From the NCBI GenBank assembly GCA_018136815.1, contig CM030934.1:330627-394626 (forward strand): 64,000 nucleotides of DNA, in the 5' to 3' direction. This DNA comes from Isochrysis galbana. Taxonomy: Eukaryota > Haptophyta > Isochrysidales > Isochrysidaceae. Positions 1 through 9,776 of this stretch are shown one piece after another; position 1 is the first letter of the stretch, and each line of letters opens with the position of its first letter. A program made the position numbers and the translations under genes. The notes below the pieces were generated by a model, which ran no database searches, was not told the origin of the DNA, and saw only the letters and a list, made by a program, of their open reading frames with translations.

Positions 1-121
1 GCTAGCCAAGTTTCACAAAAGTTTCGCGTAGTTTCTTCGGATTACGGATTACGGGTTATTGTTATTGGTTGTTGACAAGTTGTTATGTGGAGCTGCTTGT
101 TATTATTGCGCACGCACACCA

Positions 122-275
122 TCGGACATGGTAGTAATAGTAGGTAGTAGCACAGTAGTAGTAGCAGCAGCAGCAGCAACAACAACAACAACAACAACAA
201 CAGCGTAGTAGTAGCAACAGCAGCGTAGCAGCAGCAGTAGCAGCAGTAGCATCAACAAGAGCAGCAGCAGTATTA
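122..275. repeat. CAG/CAA/TAG trinucleotide microsatellite
   Basis: A run of imperfect CAG, CAA and TAG triplets. It is not in a recognisable coding frame. The flanking sequence from 1 to about 1545 carries no gene that I can recognise. Confidence 0.85.
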
Positions 276-1545
276 TTGGATGGAGCTCACTACTCCCGAT
301 TAAATTCCCACGTTAATATTCAACGTACATTGTCTCACGCCAGTGGACGTCGTCCCACAGGCCGGTGGCCTCGACAGCGACGCACGCGCTAACGACTAAC
401 GAGCGAGAGCGACCGGAGAGGTAGCACGGAGACGGAGCAGACCAACCACGGAATATCTTTAGACCGGAGAACATTTTGGACGAAATCCCTTCCGTCGGCC
501 GAGGTGAGGAGGACGGAGAGAGAAGGGGGAGAGAGAAAGTCTCACAGAGCGACTGCAGACGAGCGTGAAGTCGAAGTCGTGTCTGTTTATTACCTTAAAC
601 GCGCCAACACTTATAGTAATAGCAAAAACAAAATTCGAATCGCAAATTTCGAGACCAAAATCTGCAAACCTGGGCTTGAGACCATGCGGAATCCGAATGT
701 GTGTGTCTTGGGTGTCAGTAGCAACACGGGGAACTGTTCAATTGTGAGTGCGGGCACGTACTTACACGAATATTCATGCCTACGGCCTTCAGCTTCGTCT
801 GAAGGGCAGGAATACAACAAGGTGCAAGGTGAGAGCCGCCACGGGGAAGCCGCTCGCTTCGTGACGATGACCGCATTGGAAATGACCTCAAGACTGCGTG
901 AATAATGTCATGAAAATCATAATAATTAGCTTTGGCGGCTGGGTGGGCGCGGCCGGCATGCGCAAGCAAAATCCCCACCCCCCCCTCCCCCCGGCCCCCG
1001 GAGTTTCGCGCAAGTTGCGCATAATGGGCGATTTTGAGCCCAAATTTCGCGAAAGTTTTTTCCCCACAGAAGTGGCCCAAGTTTCGAAATGAGTTTCACG
1101 AAACTCTGACCTGGCCCTATTTTTGGGTCGGCCGGCCTCATCCGCTGGCGTGGAGCGCGCTTTCTCGAAGGCAGGGCGGCTCCACGATGACATGAAGGCA
1201 GGGCAGTCCGATGACACTTTGGAGCATGCCCTCCTTGCGGGCAAGAACTGCGATTAAGCTGCCTGTGTATGTGTCTTTTGGTCATGTAGTCGATATGTAT
1301 GGCGCGCGCAGCGCACGCTTTAGCTCTGTACGCGTCTGTCTGCTACCTGACAGTGTGTGTGTGTGCGCGCACGCGCGTTTGCGCCTTGGAGGGGCCTATT
1401 AATACCTTATTTGTAGCTTTGGCAGTCACAGCTATGTACATAGATATAGATAATGGCTTGGGCACTATTAGCATTGAGGTAGATAGTGCGATTTGGAGGT
1501 AGATAGCCTAATATCTAGATAGTAGGCTAATATATTCACAGCCTT
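276..1545. other. no recognisable gene
   Basis: Only short, mutually overlapping reading frames occur here, and none has recognisable protein similarity. Around 1000-1115 there are several TTTCGCGAAA-like and TTTCACGAAA-like short palindromes. Near 1532 the string ATATTCACAGCCTTAG occurs; it recurs near 9330 and 52060, so it is probably a repeat end. Confidence 0.4.
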
Positions 1546-1547
1546 AG

Positions 1548-1636
1548 TACTGGAGGGGCGCCCTCGGCGGGGGGCCCGAAAGAGAGGGGAGTCGCGCCGG
1601 CGCGCTCCATGGCGACCAAGTATAAACTTAGTTGAG
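1548..1636 (+). repeat. dispersed SINE-like repeat with terminal hairpin, copy 1
   Basis: A GC-rich tail followed by CCATGGCGACCAAGTATAA and ACTTAGTTG. It matches the copy at 46971-47092, which has the same GCGCGCTCCATGG box, the same ATAA loop and a different but still complementary stem. No coding frame. The element type is unassigned. Confidence 0.6.
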
Positions 1637-1982
1637 CATATCACATATCATCGATCATCGTCATCGTCAGTCGTCAGCTCGCCTCGCTGATATTGATTGT
1701 ATGGTTGCCAAAGTGTATCGGGGGATGGTCCTCAAACTCCCCTCAGAGCTGGGGCGCTCAGGGTGAGCCTTTGGCGAGCAGAGAAGAAGAAAGAGCGTGT
1801 GGAAGCTCCAATTCCCAATTTTGGCGCTCCTTTTTCGTTCGGCAGTCGGCAGTAGTGAGTAGTGAGTAGGAGTTAAAACAACTGAACAACTGGGGACTGG
1901 GGACGACTGCGAAGTGGGAAGGACCATGGTAAATCCGTTCTCTTTTTTTTTTGTTGGCGAGGGCGGTGCGTGCGCGCGCGCG

Positions 1983-2450
1983 ATGGCGACGGCGGGCGGT
2001 CTGCTCCTGCTCCCCCCTCTCCTGCTCACCTCGCTGACGCCGTCGGTATACGCGCTCAACGAGACGGTGGTAAGTGGCGGTGAGGCCGGAGTGCGCCCCA
2101 AGAAGTTCCTCGCTCCCTCCGCCAAGCCCAACAGCGCTGGAGGCGGCCATCACCGAGCGAGCAATGCATCTCACGCTAGTCTCAAGAAGCTCTCTTCGGC
2201 CTCAACGCGGCCGGGCAGCGTGCGCCTGAGGGCGGATGCAGCCATGTCCTTTGGAAAGCCGACATCACAGGAGGCCGGTAGCTCCGGCGCCCTCTTCATC
2301 CTCATTCTGCTCTGCTGCCTGTGTTTTTGCTGCTACCGCCGGCTGCGGAGGGCGAGAGAGCTCCGTGCAGCTAGGCACGCTGAGCTAACGGATGATATGG
2401 AAGAAGCACTTGAGAGAGCCGCAGCCGAGACGGCAGCACAAAAGAGCTGA
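1983..2450 (+). CDS. small single-pass membrane protein, unknown function
   Basis: An intronless reading frame. The ATG at 1983 is preferred because it places a hydrophobic signal peptide (residues about 3-22, rich in L and P) directly at the N-terminus; an in-frame ATG at 1926 would precede it. A low-complexity Ser/Ala/Gly/Lys-rich stretch follows. Then comes one strong transmembrane segment near residues 100-116 (LFILILLCCLCFCCY) with basic residues after it, and a short acidic/alanine-rich cytoplasmic tail ending ETAAQKS. This predicts a type I membrane protein of about 155 residues. I recognise no family. The ordered signal peptide, TM segment and charged tail argue for a real gene, but no promoter could be assigned. 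Confidence 0.5.
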   Translation: MATAGGLLLLPPLLLTSLTPSVYALNETVVSGGEAGVRPKKFLAPSAKPNSAGGGHHRASNASHASLKKLSSASTRPGSVRLRADAAMSFGKPTSQEAGSSGALFILILLCCLCFCCYRRLRRARELRAARHAELTDDMEEALERAAAETAAQKS

Positions 2451-3507
2451 GCCTCGCTGAGCTTCGCCCAGGGTGCGCTCAGCCGGGCGAAGCAGGACCT
2501 AATGCGTAAACGGCTTGGGACGCCAATCGTACTGTTTGGAAATATCCATGTCCGCTTTCGCCATTCGTGCTCACTGTCAGCCCTGTGTCCACGCCATCGG
2601 GCGCATCTCCATCTCGTCCACTCGACATTCAATGTTCAACAAATGCAAAACATGCTAAGGCCTCATCATGACCGGAAGCGAGTCTAATTCGCAGGATAGT
2701 TCTCTTTTTGCTTCCTTTTCTTTCGCTATTCCCGAGAAGCTTGTTTTAGTCCGTGCCTCCGTTTCTTACGAATGGTAGCTTGGCAATATGTGTGGGTATG
2801 GAGCTTTGTGCTCGGCAGTCCAAGAGCGCGCTACCTGTTCAGGACAAGGAGCCAACCGCGCAAGCCTTCATTCCATCCTCATTGAATGTTGGTGGGTGCC
2901 TTGGAGGGTGCTCTCACTCATTGATGACAGGCAATCATTGCCGCGTCATCGCCGCAACCTAGCAATATGCCATCACCGTTGGGCGGTGAGGTCACAGCGC
3001 CTACTTCGGGCAGAGATCGGGCTTGGAGGTGCCGTCCGCGATGCGCATCGGCTCCTTGCATCGCGCCACATCTTCCGCCTCCTTGGCGCCGATCTGAAGT
3101 GGACCGATGGCGAAGCACGGCAGGCGGTCGAAGAACTTTGTCATCATTGGCGGGGTGGGTGCGGAGGGAGGGAGTTTGTTGGATGAACGAAAGTATATAA
3201 AGCCCGTCGCAAAACACAACGCAAACCTACCCCCAGTTTTGCCCCTTCCTCATTGCCCTCAGACCCTGCTATGGGTCAACCCAATTCCAATTCGTCAGGG
3301 GGCCGGGAAAGGGAGAGGGGGGAGGAGAGGGAGCGTGCCCTTTCCGCCGTGCGAACCAACGACTACTATATACTACTACTATATAGAAGTAGTTCGTTGC
3401 GATGTTGTTAGTTGTTAGGGCGGTAGCGGTGATACCGTGTCCGTGCACTAGGCATTAGGTGTTAGTAACACGTGTTAGCCCTAGCCGAGAATCCAGAATC
3501 CAAGGCG
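2451..3507. other. intergenic, no firm gene
   Basis: There is a possible small minus-strand frame at 3001-3148 (listed separately) and a plus-strand TATATAAA string at 3194-3201 that could be a TATA box. No gene with a recognised product starts downstream of it. The remainder looks non-coding. Confidence 0.4.
3001..3148 (-). CDS. possible small exon, unknown
   Basis: A 48-residue minus-strand frame beginning MMTKFFDRLPCFAIGP and ending KPDLCPK has a balanced, coding-like composition and three cysteines. The end can be read as a stop or as a GTAGGC splice donor. No family recognised. It could equally be a chance frame. Confidence 0.25.
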
Positions 3508-3663
3508 AGAAGCGCTCAATCACCCTCACCCACAGCATAGAAAAGCGTTCAATCACCATCAGCCTACACGTGGGAACGCGTTCAATCACCATCACCCCCA
3601 CCACATGGAAAAGCGTTCAATCACCACCAGCCTACACATGGAAAAGCGTTCAATCGCCATCAC
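3508..3663 (+). repeat. short tandem repeat, about five units of 33-36 bp
   Basis: Each unit contains AAAGCGTTCAATCACCATCA or a close variant, separated by CACATGG or CACGTGG. No coding role is evident, although one frame stays open through the array. Confidence 0.75.
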
Positions 3664-3849
3664 CTCCCGGAAGCATATCCCCATCGATGCTCGCGTCAAG
3701 GTGGATGTAAGTAAGAGTGTGTGTGTGTGTGTGGATGGCGATTGAAGCGCCTTTGCATTGTCCTTTGTTGGTGGGCTGATTAGACGTTTGTCGCCTCACG
3801 CCATGTTTTCTCCCACTGTAATCACACGAACGTTACATACGAAAACGCT

Positions 3850-3996
3850 ATGCTGCGGGCGACCCCTCACGTCCAACTTTCGCGAAACTTACTTGACGCC
3901 CTTGCGAAGCGGCAAGACGCTCTCGAAAAGAATTTGAAGCTTCAAATTCACATGACAAATCAATTGTCACACCGCATCGATCAACATACTAGCTAA
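3850..3996 (+). CDS. possible small coiled-coil protein
   Basis: ATG at 3850, stop TAA at 3994-3996, 48 residues. The sequence is charged and leucine-rich (LLDALAKRQDALEKNLKLQ) and fits a short coiled coil. It lies in an AT-richer patch that also contains the frame at 4136-4465 and the RING exon at 4727-4917. No family is recognised, and it is too short to be sure it is translated. Confidence 0.3.
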   Translation: MLRATPHVQLSRNLLDALAKRQDALEKNLKLQIHMTNQLSHRIDQHTS

Positions 3997-4135
3997 CGTC
4001 ACACTGAGGTTGGTCAATCCGATGCCTCGAAACTATAATGAGCGTCGTATGCTACTCCGTCAGCTGTCAGGTCGTTAGTTGATAATTGCCTAGATAGTAC
4101 CGGGTACATGTATGAATTCCTCAAAATCGTGGACG

Positions 4136-4465
4136 CTAGGTGCTTCGTGACTGGTTTTTTGTTGTCTTGGTCTTGATATGTACGGTGTCTTTAATGTTCG
4201 CATTGTGCTTGAAATCGAATGAACTGAATAAGAATAAGGACTTACATTCGAAAGTGTACGTCCACAAATTTGGGTTCGACTCAAGCAGCCTCCTCAGGGA
4301 GTTGTTGCTCCCCCCCGGGTTGACCCCAACCGGCGGCGGCGGACTGATGCTGTCCAATGCTTCCGCAATAACCTGCATGGCAGATTTAGAAGTGCCATAT
4401 CCATATGGCGGAAAGAGAGGTGTGATGAATTTTTTAAAGTTATCGTCCATTTTTTTATTATCCAT
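4136..4465 (-). CDS. hypothetical protein, about 109 aa
   Basis: A minus-strand intronless frame with ATG at 4465. The N-terminus MDNKKMDDNFKKFITPLF is followed by a short PPPP stretch and a hydrophobic/lysine-rich end. The composition is more protein-like than the opposing plus-strand frame (4140-4511), which would encode two hydrophobic segments. No known domain. Base composition is noticeably less GC-rich than the housekeeping genes in this window, so a foreign origin is possible but unproven. Confidence 0.35.
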   Translation of the reverse strand: MDNKKMDDNFKKFITPLFPPYGYGTSKSAMQVIAEALDSISPPPPVGVNPGGSNNSLRRLLESNPNLWTYTFECKSLFLFSSFDFKHNANIKDTVHIKTKTTKNQSRST

Positions 4466-4726
4466 TGCAATCGCTTGCGTATTACATCATCAGCCGCCAT
4501 TCCATTTGTAGACATGGTTGAGCACTGTGAGGTGGGTGCCTTTGCTCAAATACTATAAAGATTTTTTTGTACCGGTGCATCGCGTATTTGGAAACGAGGG
4601 GTACCAAATGAAGGCAAACGACCTAAAATATTCAACCCCCCTTTCCCGCGCCGAGAAGGGTCTGACCTCAACCCCCTCGACACTCTCTTGAAAACCCAAC
4701 TCCGAGCATCGACGACGACTTTCAGT

Positions 4727-4917
4727 TCATGAAAAAAAGACTTTCTCCACTTTCGCGACTACACAGCGGCAGACAGCACACTTGAAATTGTACGTCCCCC
4801 CCGTCTGTACAGCATTCGCCAATAGCTGGTTCATGCATCCCTCGCAGCCGAACACATGTTTGCAGGGATAGATGACCATGTTCTTAGGGTTCGAGAAACA
4901 AATGATGCAGTCACTTT
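4727..4917 (-). pseudogene. RING-finger (C3HC4) terminal exon or gene fragment
   Basis: Reading the minus strand from a plausible TAAG acceptor at 4918-4922 gives a complete RING finger: CIIC, then PCKH, GCEGC and CAVC, followed by a stop at 4727-4729. The spacing (CxxC, 11 residues, CxH, 3 residues, CxxC, 18 residues, CxxC) fits the IAP/MULAN-type RING of E3 ubiquitin ligases. Two in-frame TAA codons lie just upstream, so this is either the last exon of a spliced gene or a remnant. A non-LTR retrotransposon end begins about 50 bp upstream and could have separated it from the rest of the gene. Confidence 0.55.
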
Positions 4918-4969
4918 CTTATTCTTATTGTCCTCGCTTTTCTTTGATTGTCTTATGTATCTTCGCACA

Positions 4970-5485
4970 AGAAACCGACTCGGCGAGAACCGCCCAGCCG
5001 GGCATGGGAAGACAGCCTAAGAAAAGGATAGACATGAATGACTTGAGACCCGTTTTCAACTGGAACGACAAAGGCGGACTTAAGCCTAGCGCGGAGCTAG
5101 TGGAACTAGCCTCCAAGCTGAGGATCGCACACGCTGTCGAGGGGACCACGGGACAAGGGAACAAAGGAAATTGAAACACCGTCACACCAAACAAAGTTGC
5201 TGACAAAGACAATGGAACCTAGACATAACCCAAACAAACAAAAAGTGATCAGACGGACACACACGACGACAACGACAAATCCAAAAGGCCGGCCCGGACC
5301 CCACACTCTGAACCAGGCCTCGGGTAGAGCACCGAGGCCGGACCCCGGAAACCGAAGAAAAAGGAAAGAAGGGGGGCAGGGGAAGAGGTGGAAGGAGGGA
5401 AGATAAGGGCGGTGTAGATAGCGAAGGGGAGCCCCGTGACTAGTAGGTGTGTAGCCCTGAATCTTCAGAAGTTTTTTTTTTCTGC
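4970..5485 (+). mobile_element. 5'-truncated non-LTR retrotransposon 3' end, copy A
   Basis: Homologous along its length to 46435-46965 and, in its last third, to about 60600-60815. Shared landmarks are the conceptual peptide MGRQPKKRIDMNDLRPVFN, a GGGCGGTGT...GAATCTTCAGAA terminus and a T-rich tail. The reading frame is broken by stops. The common 3' end with variable 5' truncation is the hallmark of LINE-type insertion by target-primed reverse transcription. The RT itself is not present in this copy. Confidence 0.75.
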
Positions 5486-5654
5486 CTCTACCTGCCTCTC
5501 CCACGCTGGCCATTGCAGCCTCCCAGTGGCCTCTGTATGCCTGGCGACCAGGGAAGGGGGGGGGGGGGGGGGGGAGTCAGCTCGAGGGTAGGCCCAGCAT
5601 GGGCGTGCGGAGTGCGAGTCGCGGCCCGCGCCCACGAAGGGTCTGGGCTAGGAT

Positions 5655-5840
5655 GATGATTGCCCAGCCCCCAGCCCCTGCGAGAGGGCAGGGGTTGAGG
5701 TTGGTTGTTGGTTGTACAGGCCCACCCCGGGGGGTGTCCGCGATGGAGTGAGGGTTGAGGGGGGCGCGAGGCCCCCATTGACCCCCACTTATAAAAGTAG
5801 GTTTGGGCGAACCAAGTATAAATAAACTTAGTTGAAAATT
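5655..5840 (+). repeat. dispersed SINE-like repeat with terminal hairpin, copy 2
   Basis: Matches 22355-22500 (shared AGGGCAGGGGTTGAGG-like body, CAGGCCCACCC box, GCGATGGAG box). It ends with AAGT-loop-ACTT inside ACCAAGTATAAATAAACTT. Non-coding. Confidence 0.6.
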
Positions 5841-5984
5841 TCTCCGGACAACCCCCAATTTTTTTTGCTGATCCATCCTACCGGAACCTATAAGGGAGCT
5901 TATTTAGGCCATTCATTTACCCATTGAATGGCCCATTGCGGCTGTTGCCCTGTTGCCCTCCGCACCCCCATAGTGAGTGACCGG

Positions 5985-6262
5985 GCTAGCGATGGGCTGG
6001 CCACGATATGCCAGATGCCAGGACGCCAGGACGCGCGAGGCCGTCACCATAGTCTGCAGCCGACGCTCCCTTCTCTTTCAGGAAGGAGCGATGGCAGAGC
6101 CCAGGAGAGCGACGTCAGAGCTCGCGAGAGCCGAAAGGCGGGCGCAGCTGGGAGCGGTGGCTAGGGCACCCCCTTTTTTGTCACAGTGTACTAGACCTAG
6201 AGCTAGCCTAGAGTATTACTAGTAGCTGGTAGTTGAACAGTCCCTTTTTGACCGCCCTACCA
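5985..6262 (-). repeat. repeat remnants with TIR-like end at 6247-6262
   Basis: The block near 5988-6040 (GATGGGCTGGCCACGA, then GCCAGGACGCGCG) is shared with 30998-31035. TTTTTGACCGCCCTA at its right end is the reverse complement of the TIR found at 8550, 29094 and 58991. No gene seen. Confidence 0.5.
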
Positions 6263-6526
6263 GGACCGTCAGATGGGAAGGGTGAGTGAGTAATGTACGA
6301 TGATGTAAAGGTGAAGGTAGTAAAGACATGTCACGGGCGCGGCCGTAGATTACCAAGACGTTGTTATTTTGTTCAGTTTCTACTCATCCCCAACTGACAC
6401 TCAGCTAGAGCCAACTAATGACTCGAGCAGTCACAGGAACGAGACGTAATCAGCTCGTATCAATTAATGCCTCGAGTAGTCAAAGGAACGAGACCAAATG
6501 TTGTGCTTAACCATGCAAGATCTTAC

Positions 6527-7288
6527 TCAATCACAGCTGTAGTATACTGTGTCCATTGCCGTGCACTTGTAGAAGGGCCCCTCCTTGACGTACTGGCAGA
6601 GCTTGCAACCGCCAGAGCAGTCGTAGGCATAGCTGTTGGCCGGGGTGGACAAATCGAAGGCTGGGTCAAGATACGCGCCTTCGCATTTGTCACGGTTGGC
6701 CTGACTTTGAATGACAGAGGGTGAGACCCCCAGGTTATAGCACCACTTGTTATCAATGGGCCCGTTGCGAATTGTGCGGCCTTGAGCAAGGCTACCAATA
6801 CATGGCGGTGAGGGAGGAGGCGGGAGGGATTGCGGTGGTGAAGGCATAGGTGGTGCACTTGGAGGACTAGAACTGAGAGCGTTGAGAATCGATTGAACTA
6901 TGCTGACGACAACAGCAATAAATGCAGACAACAGCCCTACTTGCACATACCAAGGCGGCATGGATGGCGGAGGGGATGGCGGCGGGGGCGATGGCGGCGG
7001 GGGCGAAAGGGGCGGAGGGGATGGCGGCGGGGGCGATGGCGGCGGGGGCGAAGGGGGCGGGGGCGATGAGGGCGGGGGCGAAGGGGGCGGGGGCGATGGG
7101 GGCGGGGGCGAAGGGGGCGGGGGCGATGGCGGCGGGGGCGAAGGGGGCGGGGGCGAGGGTGGCGGCGAGGGTGGCGGCGAGGGCGGTGGCGGGGACGGCG
7201 GGGGCGAGGGCGGCTGGGGCGGGGAGGGCGGCGGAGACGGCTTGGGAAATGCCACTAAACCCAGAGTCAGTGTGATGAAGACGAACAT
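6527..7288 (-). CDS. Ser/Pro-repeat (SPPP) cell-wall-like protein with internal hydrophobic segment
   Basis: The ATG at 7286-7288 is chosen because it opens with a signal-peptide-like stretch ([14 protein letters not shown]); the frame continues open upstream but only from a GTG. About 95 residues of SPPP/SPPPP repeats follow, of the kind hydroxylated and glycosylated in algal HRGP/pherophorin proteins. Next come a hydrophobic segment ([19 protein letters not shown]), a second short proline run and a C-terminal domain of about 85 residues with seven cysteines, ending YYSCD. Role inferred: extracellular matrix or cell-surface protein. The Cys-rich end is not a pherophorin domain that I can name. 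Confidence 0.6.
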   Translation of the reverse strand: MFVFITLTLGLVAFPKPSPPPSPPQPPSPPPSPPPPSPPPSPPPSPPPPSPPPPSPPPPSPPPPSPPPPSPPPSSPPPPSPPPPSPPPPSPPPLSPPPPSPPPPSPPPSMPPWYVQVGLLSAFIAVVVSIVQSILNALSSSPPSAPPMPSPPQSLPPPPSPPCIGSLAQGRTIRNGPIDNKWCYNLGVSPSVIQSQANRDKCEGAYLDPAFDLSTPANSYAYDCSGGCKLCQYVKEGPFYKCTAMDTVYYSCD

Positions 7289-7494
7289 GTTGACCCTGTC
7301 GTAGAACGCGGACGGCCAGTCTGCCTTCAGCTGGGGGAGCCGACGCTGGTGTCGCCAAAGGCTGGCTGCTGTGAGGCGGTTGTCGCCAAAGAAGGCCCGC
7401 GCCACCGATCCCGCGGCGGAGATTCAAACGCGCGGAGAGGGAGAATCGCCCGCCGAGAGAGAGAAGAGAGGCGGAATCTGAAGTTGGGTCCCGC

Positions 7495-7660
7495 CCCTCT
7501 CTCCCTCTCTCTTTCCCTCTCTCTCTCTCTCCCTCCTCTCTCTCTCTCTCCCTCTCTCTCTCTCTTCTCTCTATCCCTCCCTCCTCTCCCTCTCCCTTCT
7601 CTTTCTCTCTCTCTTCTCTCTTCTCCGCGCCCCCCTCCCTCCCTCCCTCCCTCCCTCTCT

Positions 7661-7707
<47 letters not shown>

Positions 7708-7715
7708 GCCCGCCG
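7495..7715. repeat. CT-rich microsatellite
   Basis: Almost uninterrupted CTCTCT/CCCTCC tract just upstream (minus sense) of the SPPP gene. It may be a 5' UTR or intron. Both strands stay open by composition alone. Confidence 0.85.
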
Positions 7716-8549
7716 ATCTTCGGCGCGTGGAGCCTGCGTCTCATCGAGAGTTCGAATCTGCGCCGCGCGGAGCGCCCGCCGCCTCCCGCGTGGCGACACC
7801 GGCGTGGCGCAGTCCCCCGTCGCCGGCGGGTCCCACGGCCCCCGCCCCCCCCCCCCCCCTCCCCCCGCGCGCGCCTCCCCACCCCCCCTCCCCCCGCCAA
7901 CTCTCGCCGCCGCCTCGCCGACCGCCCTAAAGTAGATGGGAAATCTCCAATGGGGCGTGCAAGTACCCCGTACCCAGCCGATTCAACCCTGGCACCGTGA
8001 TCTTCGCTCCCCCAACAGCCTCGCTGCAAGCCGTGGGGGTGAGCACATCAAAAATCCAATGGCCACGACATGCTGCAGCTCTTGCTACCACCCAGATGAC
8101 GTAGACACATATCTCTTAAGATGCGAAGCACCTTCGGAGGTGCTGCGCGCCGGCGCGGCGCCGCTGCGCCAGCTCCCATGCCTCCCAGACCCCCCCGTGG
8201 TTGGTAGGAGTGGTATGGGAGTGTGAGTGGATACCCATTCTAGCCCCCACAGCCGTAACTCGTCCCCATTCGACGCTCGACGCGCTCCAGGTACGCTTTT
8301 GTACTACTACCGAAGCGGCTATGCGCGCACACGCCACGAAAGGTGCATTAGTTGCCCTGAGTACTAGCGCTTCTCCACGCAGCTGCACACGCACGAGCAC
8401 GCATCTGACTATCCTCCTGACCCATTCAAACACTCCCGGCACCTCCCCGCTCACTGAGACGCACCCAGACTGACTACACAGCCCCACCTACCCCACCCAC
8501 CCACGCCGTCCGACTCTCAGTTGTCCTCGTCGTCAGTCTCTGGCTCGCA
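7716..8549. other. no recognisable gene
   Basis: C-rich, low-complexity sequence to about 7930, then unique sequence with only short overlapping frames and no recognisable domain. Confidence 0.4.
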
Positions 8550-8698
8550 TAGGGCGGTCAAACAGTTTTTTATAAGGGGTGAAAAAATGACCATCTCAGA
8601 ATTAAGGAAATTTGAGGATTTTTTTCGGGAGAAAGTTCCCAATACACCCAACTAGCACATATCCGGGGCCCATTAGGACCCGGACCCCCCCCTTGGGC

Positions 8699-8861
8699 AC
8701 CTGACAAACAGGCTAGACGGAACGAAACGAGAACTCGAATTCTAGGTCGCTAGGGACGAACCCTACCAACCCAGGTATGCCTGAGCTTCACCGTGTGGCC
8801 GCACGGCGAAGGACCTGGATATAAGAGCCTGGAAATCGCATCATCTAGGATGAATGCGACA
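8699..8861 (-). repeat. partial LTR, minus orientation
   Basis: Nearly identical to 22173-22335 and to the reverse complement of about 20603-20770. It ends with GAATGCGACA, the inverse of the LTR start TGTCGCATTC at 20603. Truncated, with no internal retroelement sequence attached. Confidence 0.8.
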
Positions 8862-9120
8862 CAGCCCCAGCCTCCTCTGCCCCCTGAGCTGGCCTCCAAG
8901 AGCCTCCAGGGGTCGCCAGCAGGCAGCTGCTGGCCTGTCGCAGGCACGCCATCGCGCGTGCCGCAGGAGAGAGGAGAGAGAGCGCGGAGAAGGGGGTGGG
9001 CGGAGCGAGAGCTCCGCCCACCGAAAAATAGGTAAGTCCCGCACCTGTTTACAGGATAAGTCGGGACTGAGGACGCCGCCAGCCCGGTAGGCGTAGGAGG
9101 AAGGAGGGAACGGATCACCG
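8862..9120 (-). repeat. dispersed repeat R2, minus copy
   Basis: Reverse complement of 30628-30890, with shared segments GGTGATCCGTTCC, ACAGGTGCGGGACTTA and GCCGGCTCAGGGGGCAGAGG. Non-coding. Confidence 0.75.
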
Positions 9121-9440
9121 GGGGGGGGGGCGCGGGCCACCGGACCATATCTAAGACCTTTTCCCCCATCCCCCTAGTAGTGCACGGGGGGAGTCGCCTG
9201 ATGGCGGGGGGGAAAGGGCCGGGGGAGTGGGGGTGTAGGAAGTTTTGCTGCGTGAGTAGAAACTAGAGGGTCCACGGCCGCGTGTGCGGTGAGACTATTA
9301 AGAAGTTTAAGTTTATATTCTATATATCACAGCCTTAGAGGTTGCTTTCACATTGTTCACATCTTCACCACTCACCACACATTGCCCACTAACGGCTAAC
9401 GGCTCTACTTCCAGTTATACATCACTGTTTGACCGCCCTA

Positions 9441-9776
9441 CCCCAAGGCTCGTGCACATACCGAAATATTCATATTTATGCCGAGAAAACCGAAAGCAGT
9501 AGGCTTGAATACAACAAACAACATTTTGCATTTTGAAGCCCGGGGTGGAGCAACGTCGTACGTCGGTATGCGCCATCCGATTGCCGAATGCTAGTGGTGT
9601 GGCTAGACCATGAATTATTGATAAATTTTATTTTGTTCGTCTATACTGAGGCGGCGTGCGTTCAACCGATGGTCCATACCATCCTCACGCCACCCTTGAC
9701 CTCTCTCAATATCAAGGTGCTTTGCCCCTTCACATCATCCACAGCATTACGTTGTTTTGCCCCTTATGAATGGAAC
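9441..9776. other. intergenic, downstream of the NUDT22-like gene
   Basis: AT-richer sequence with no recognisable frame; probably the 3' flank or UTR of the minus-strand Nudix gene. Confidence 0.4.

Larger units (their letters stand above)
8550..9440. mobile_element. non-autonomous DNA element with perfect 14-bp TIRs and TA ends
   Basis: TAGGGCGGTCAAACAG at 8550-8565 is the exact inverse complement of CTGTTTGACCGCCCTA at 9425-9440. Both ends carry TA, consistent with a TA target duplication flanking GGGCGGTCAAACAG termini (mariner/pogo-like target preference). There is no transposase frame. Two other repeats are nested inside: an LTR fragment (8699-8861) and a dispersed repeat (8862-9120). 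Confidence 0.65.

Noticed and set aside
4140..4511. Plus-strand 123-residue frame with two hydrophobic segments
   Set aside because: Overlaps the minus-strand 109-residue frame, whose composition is more protein-like; kept only as an alternative.
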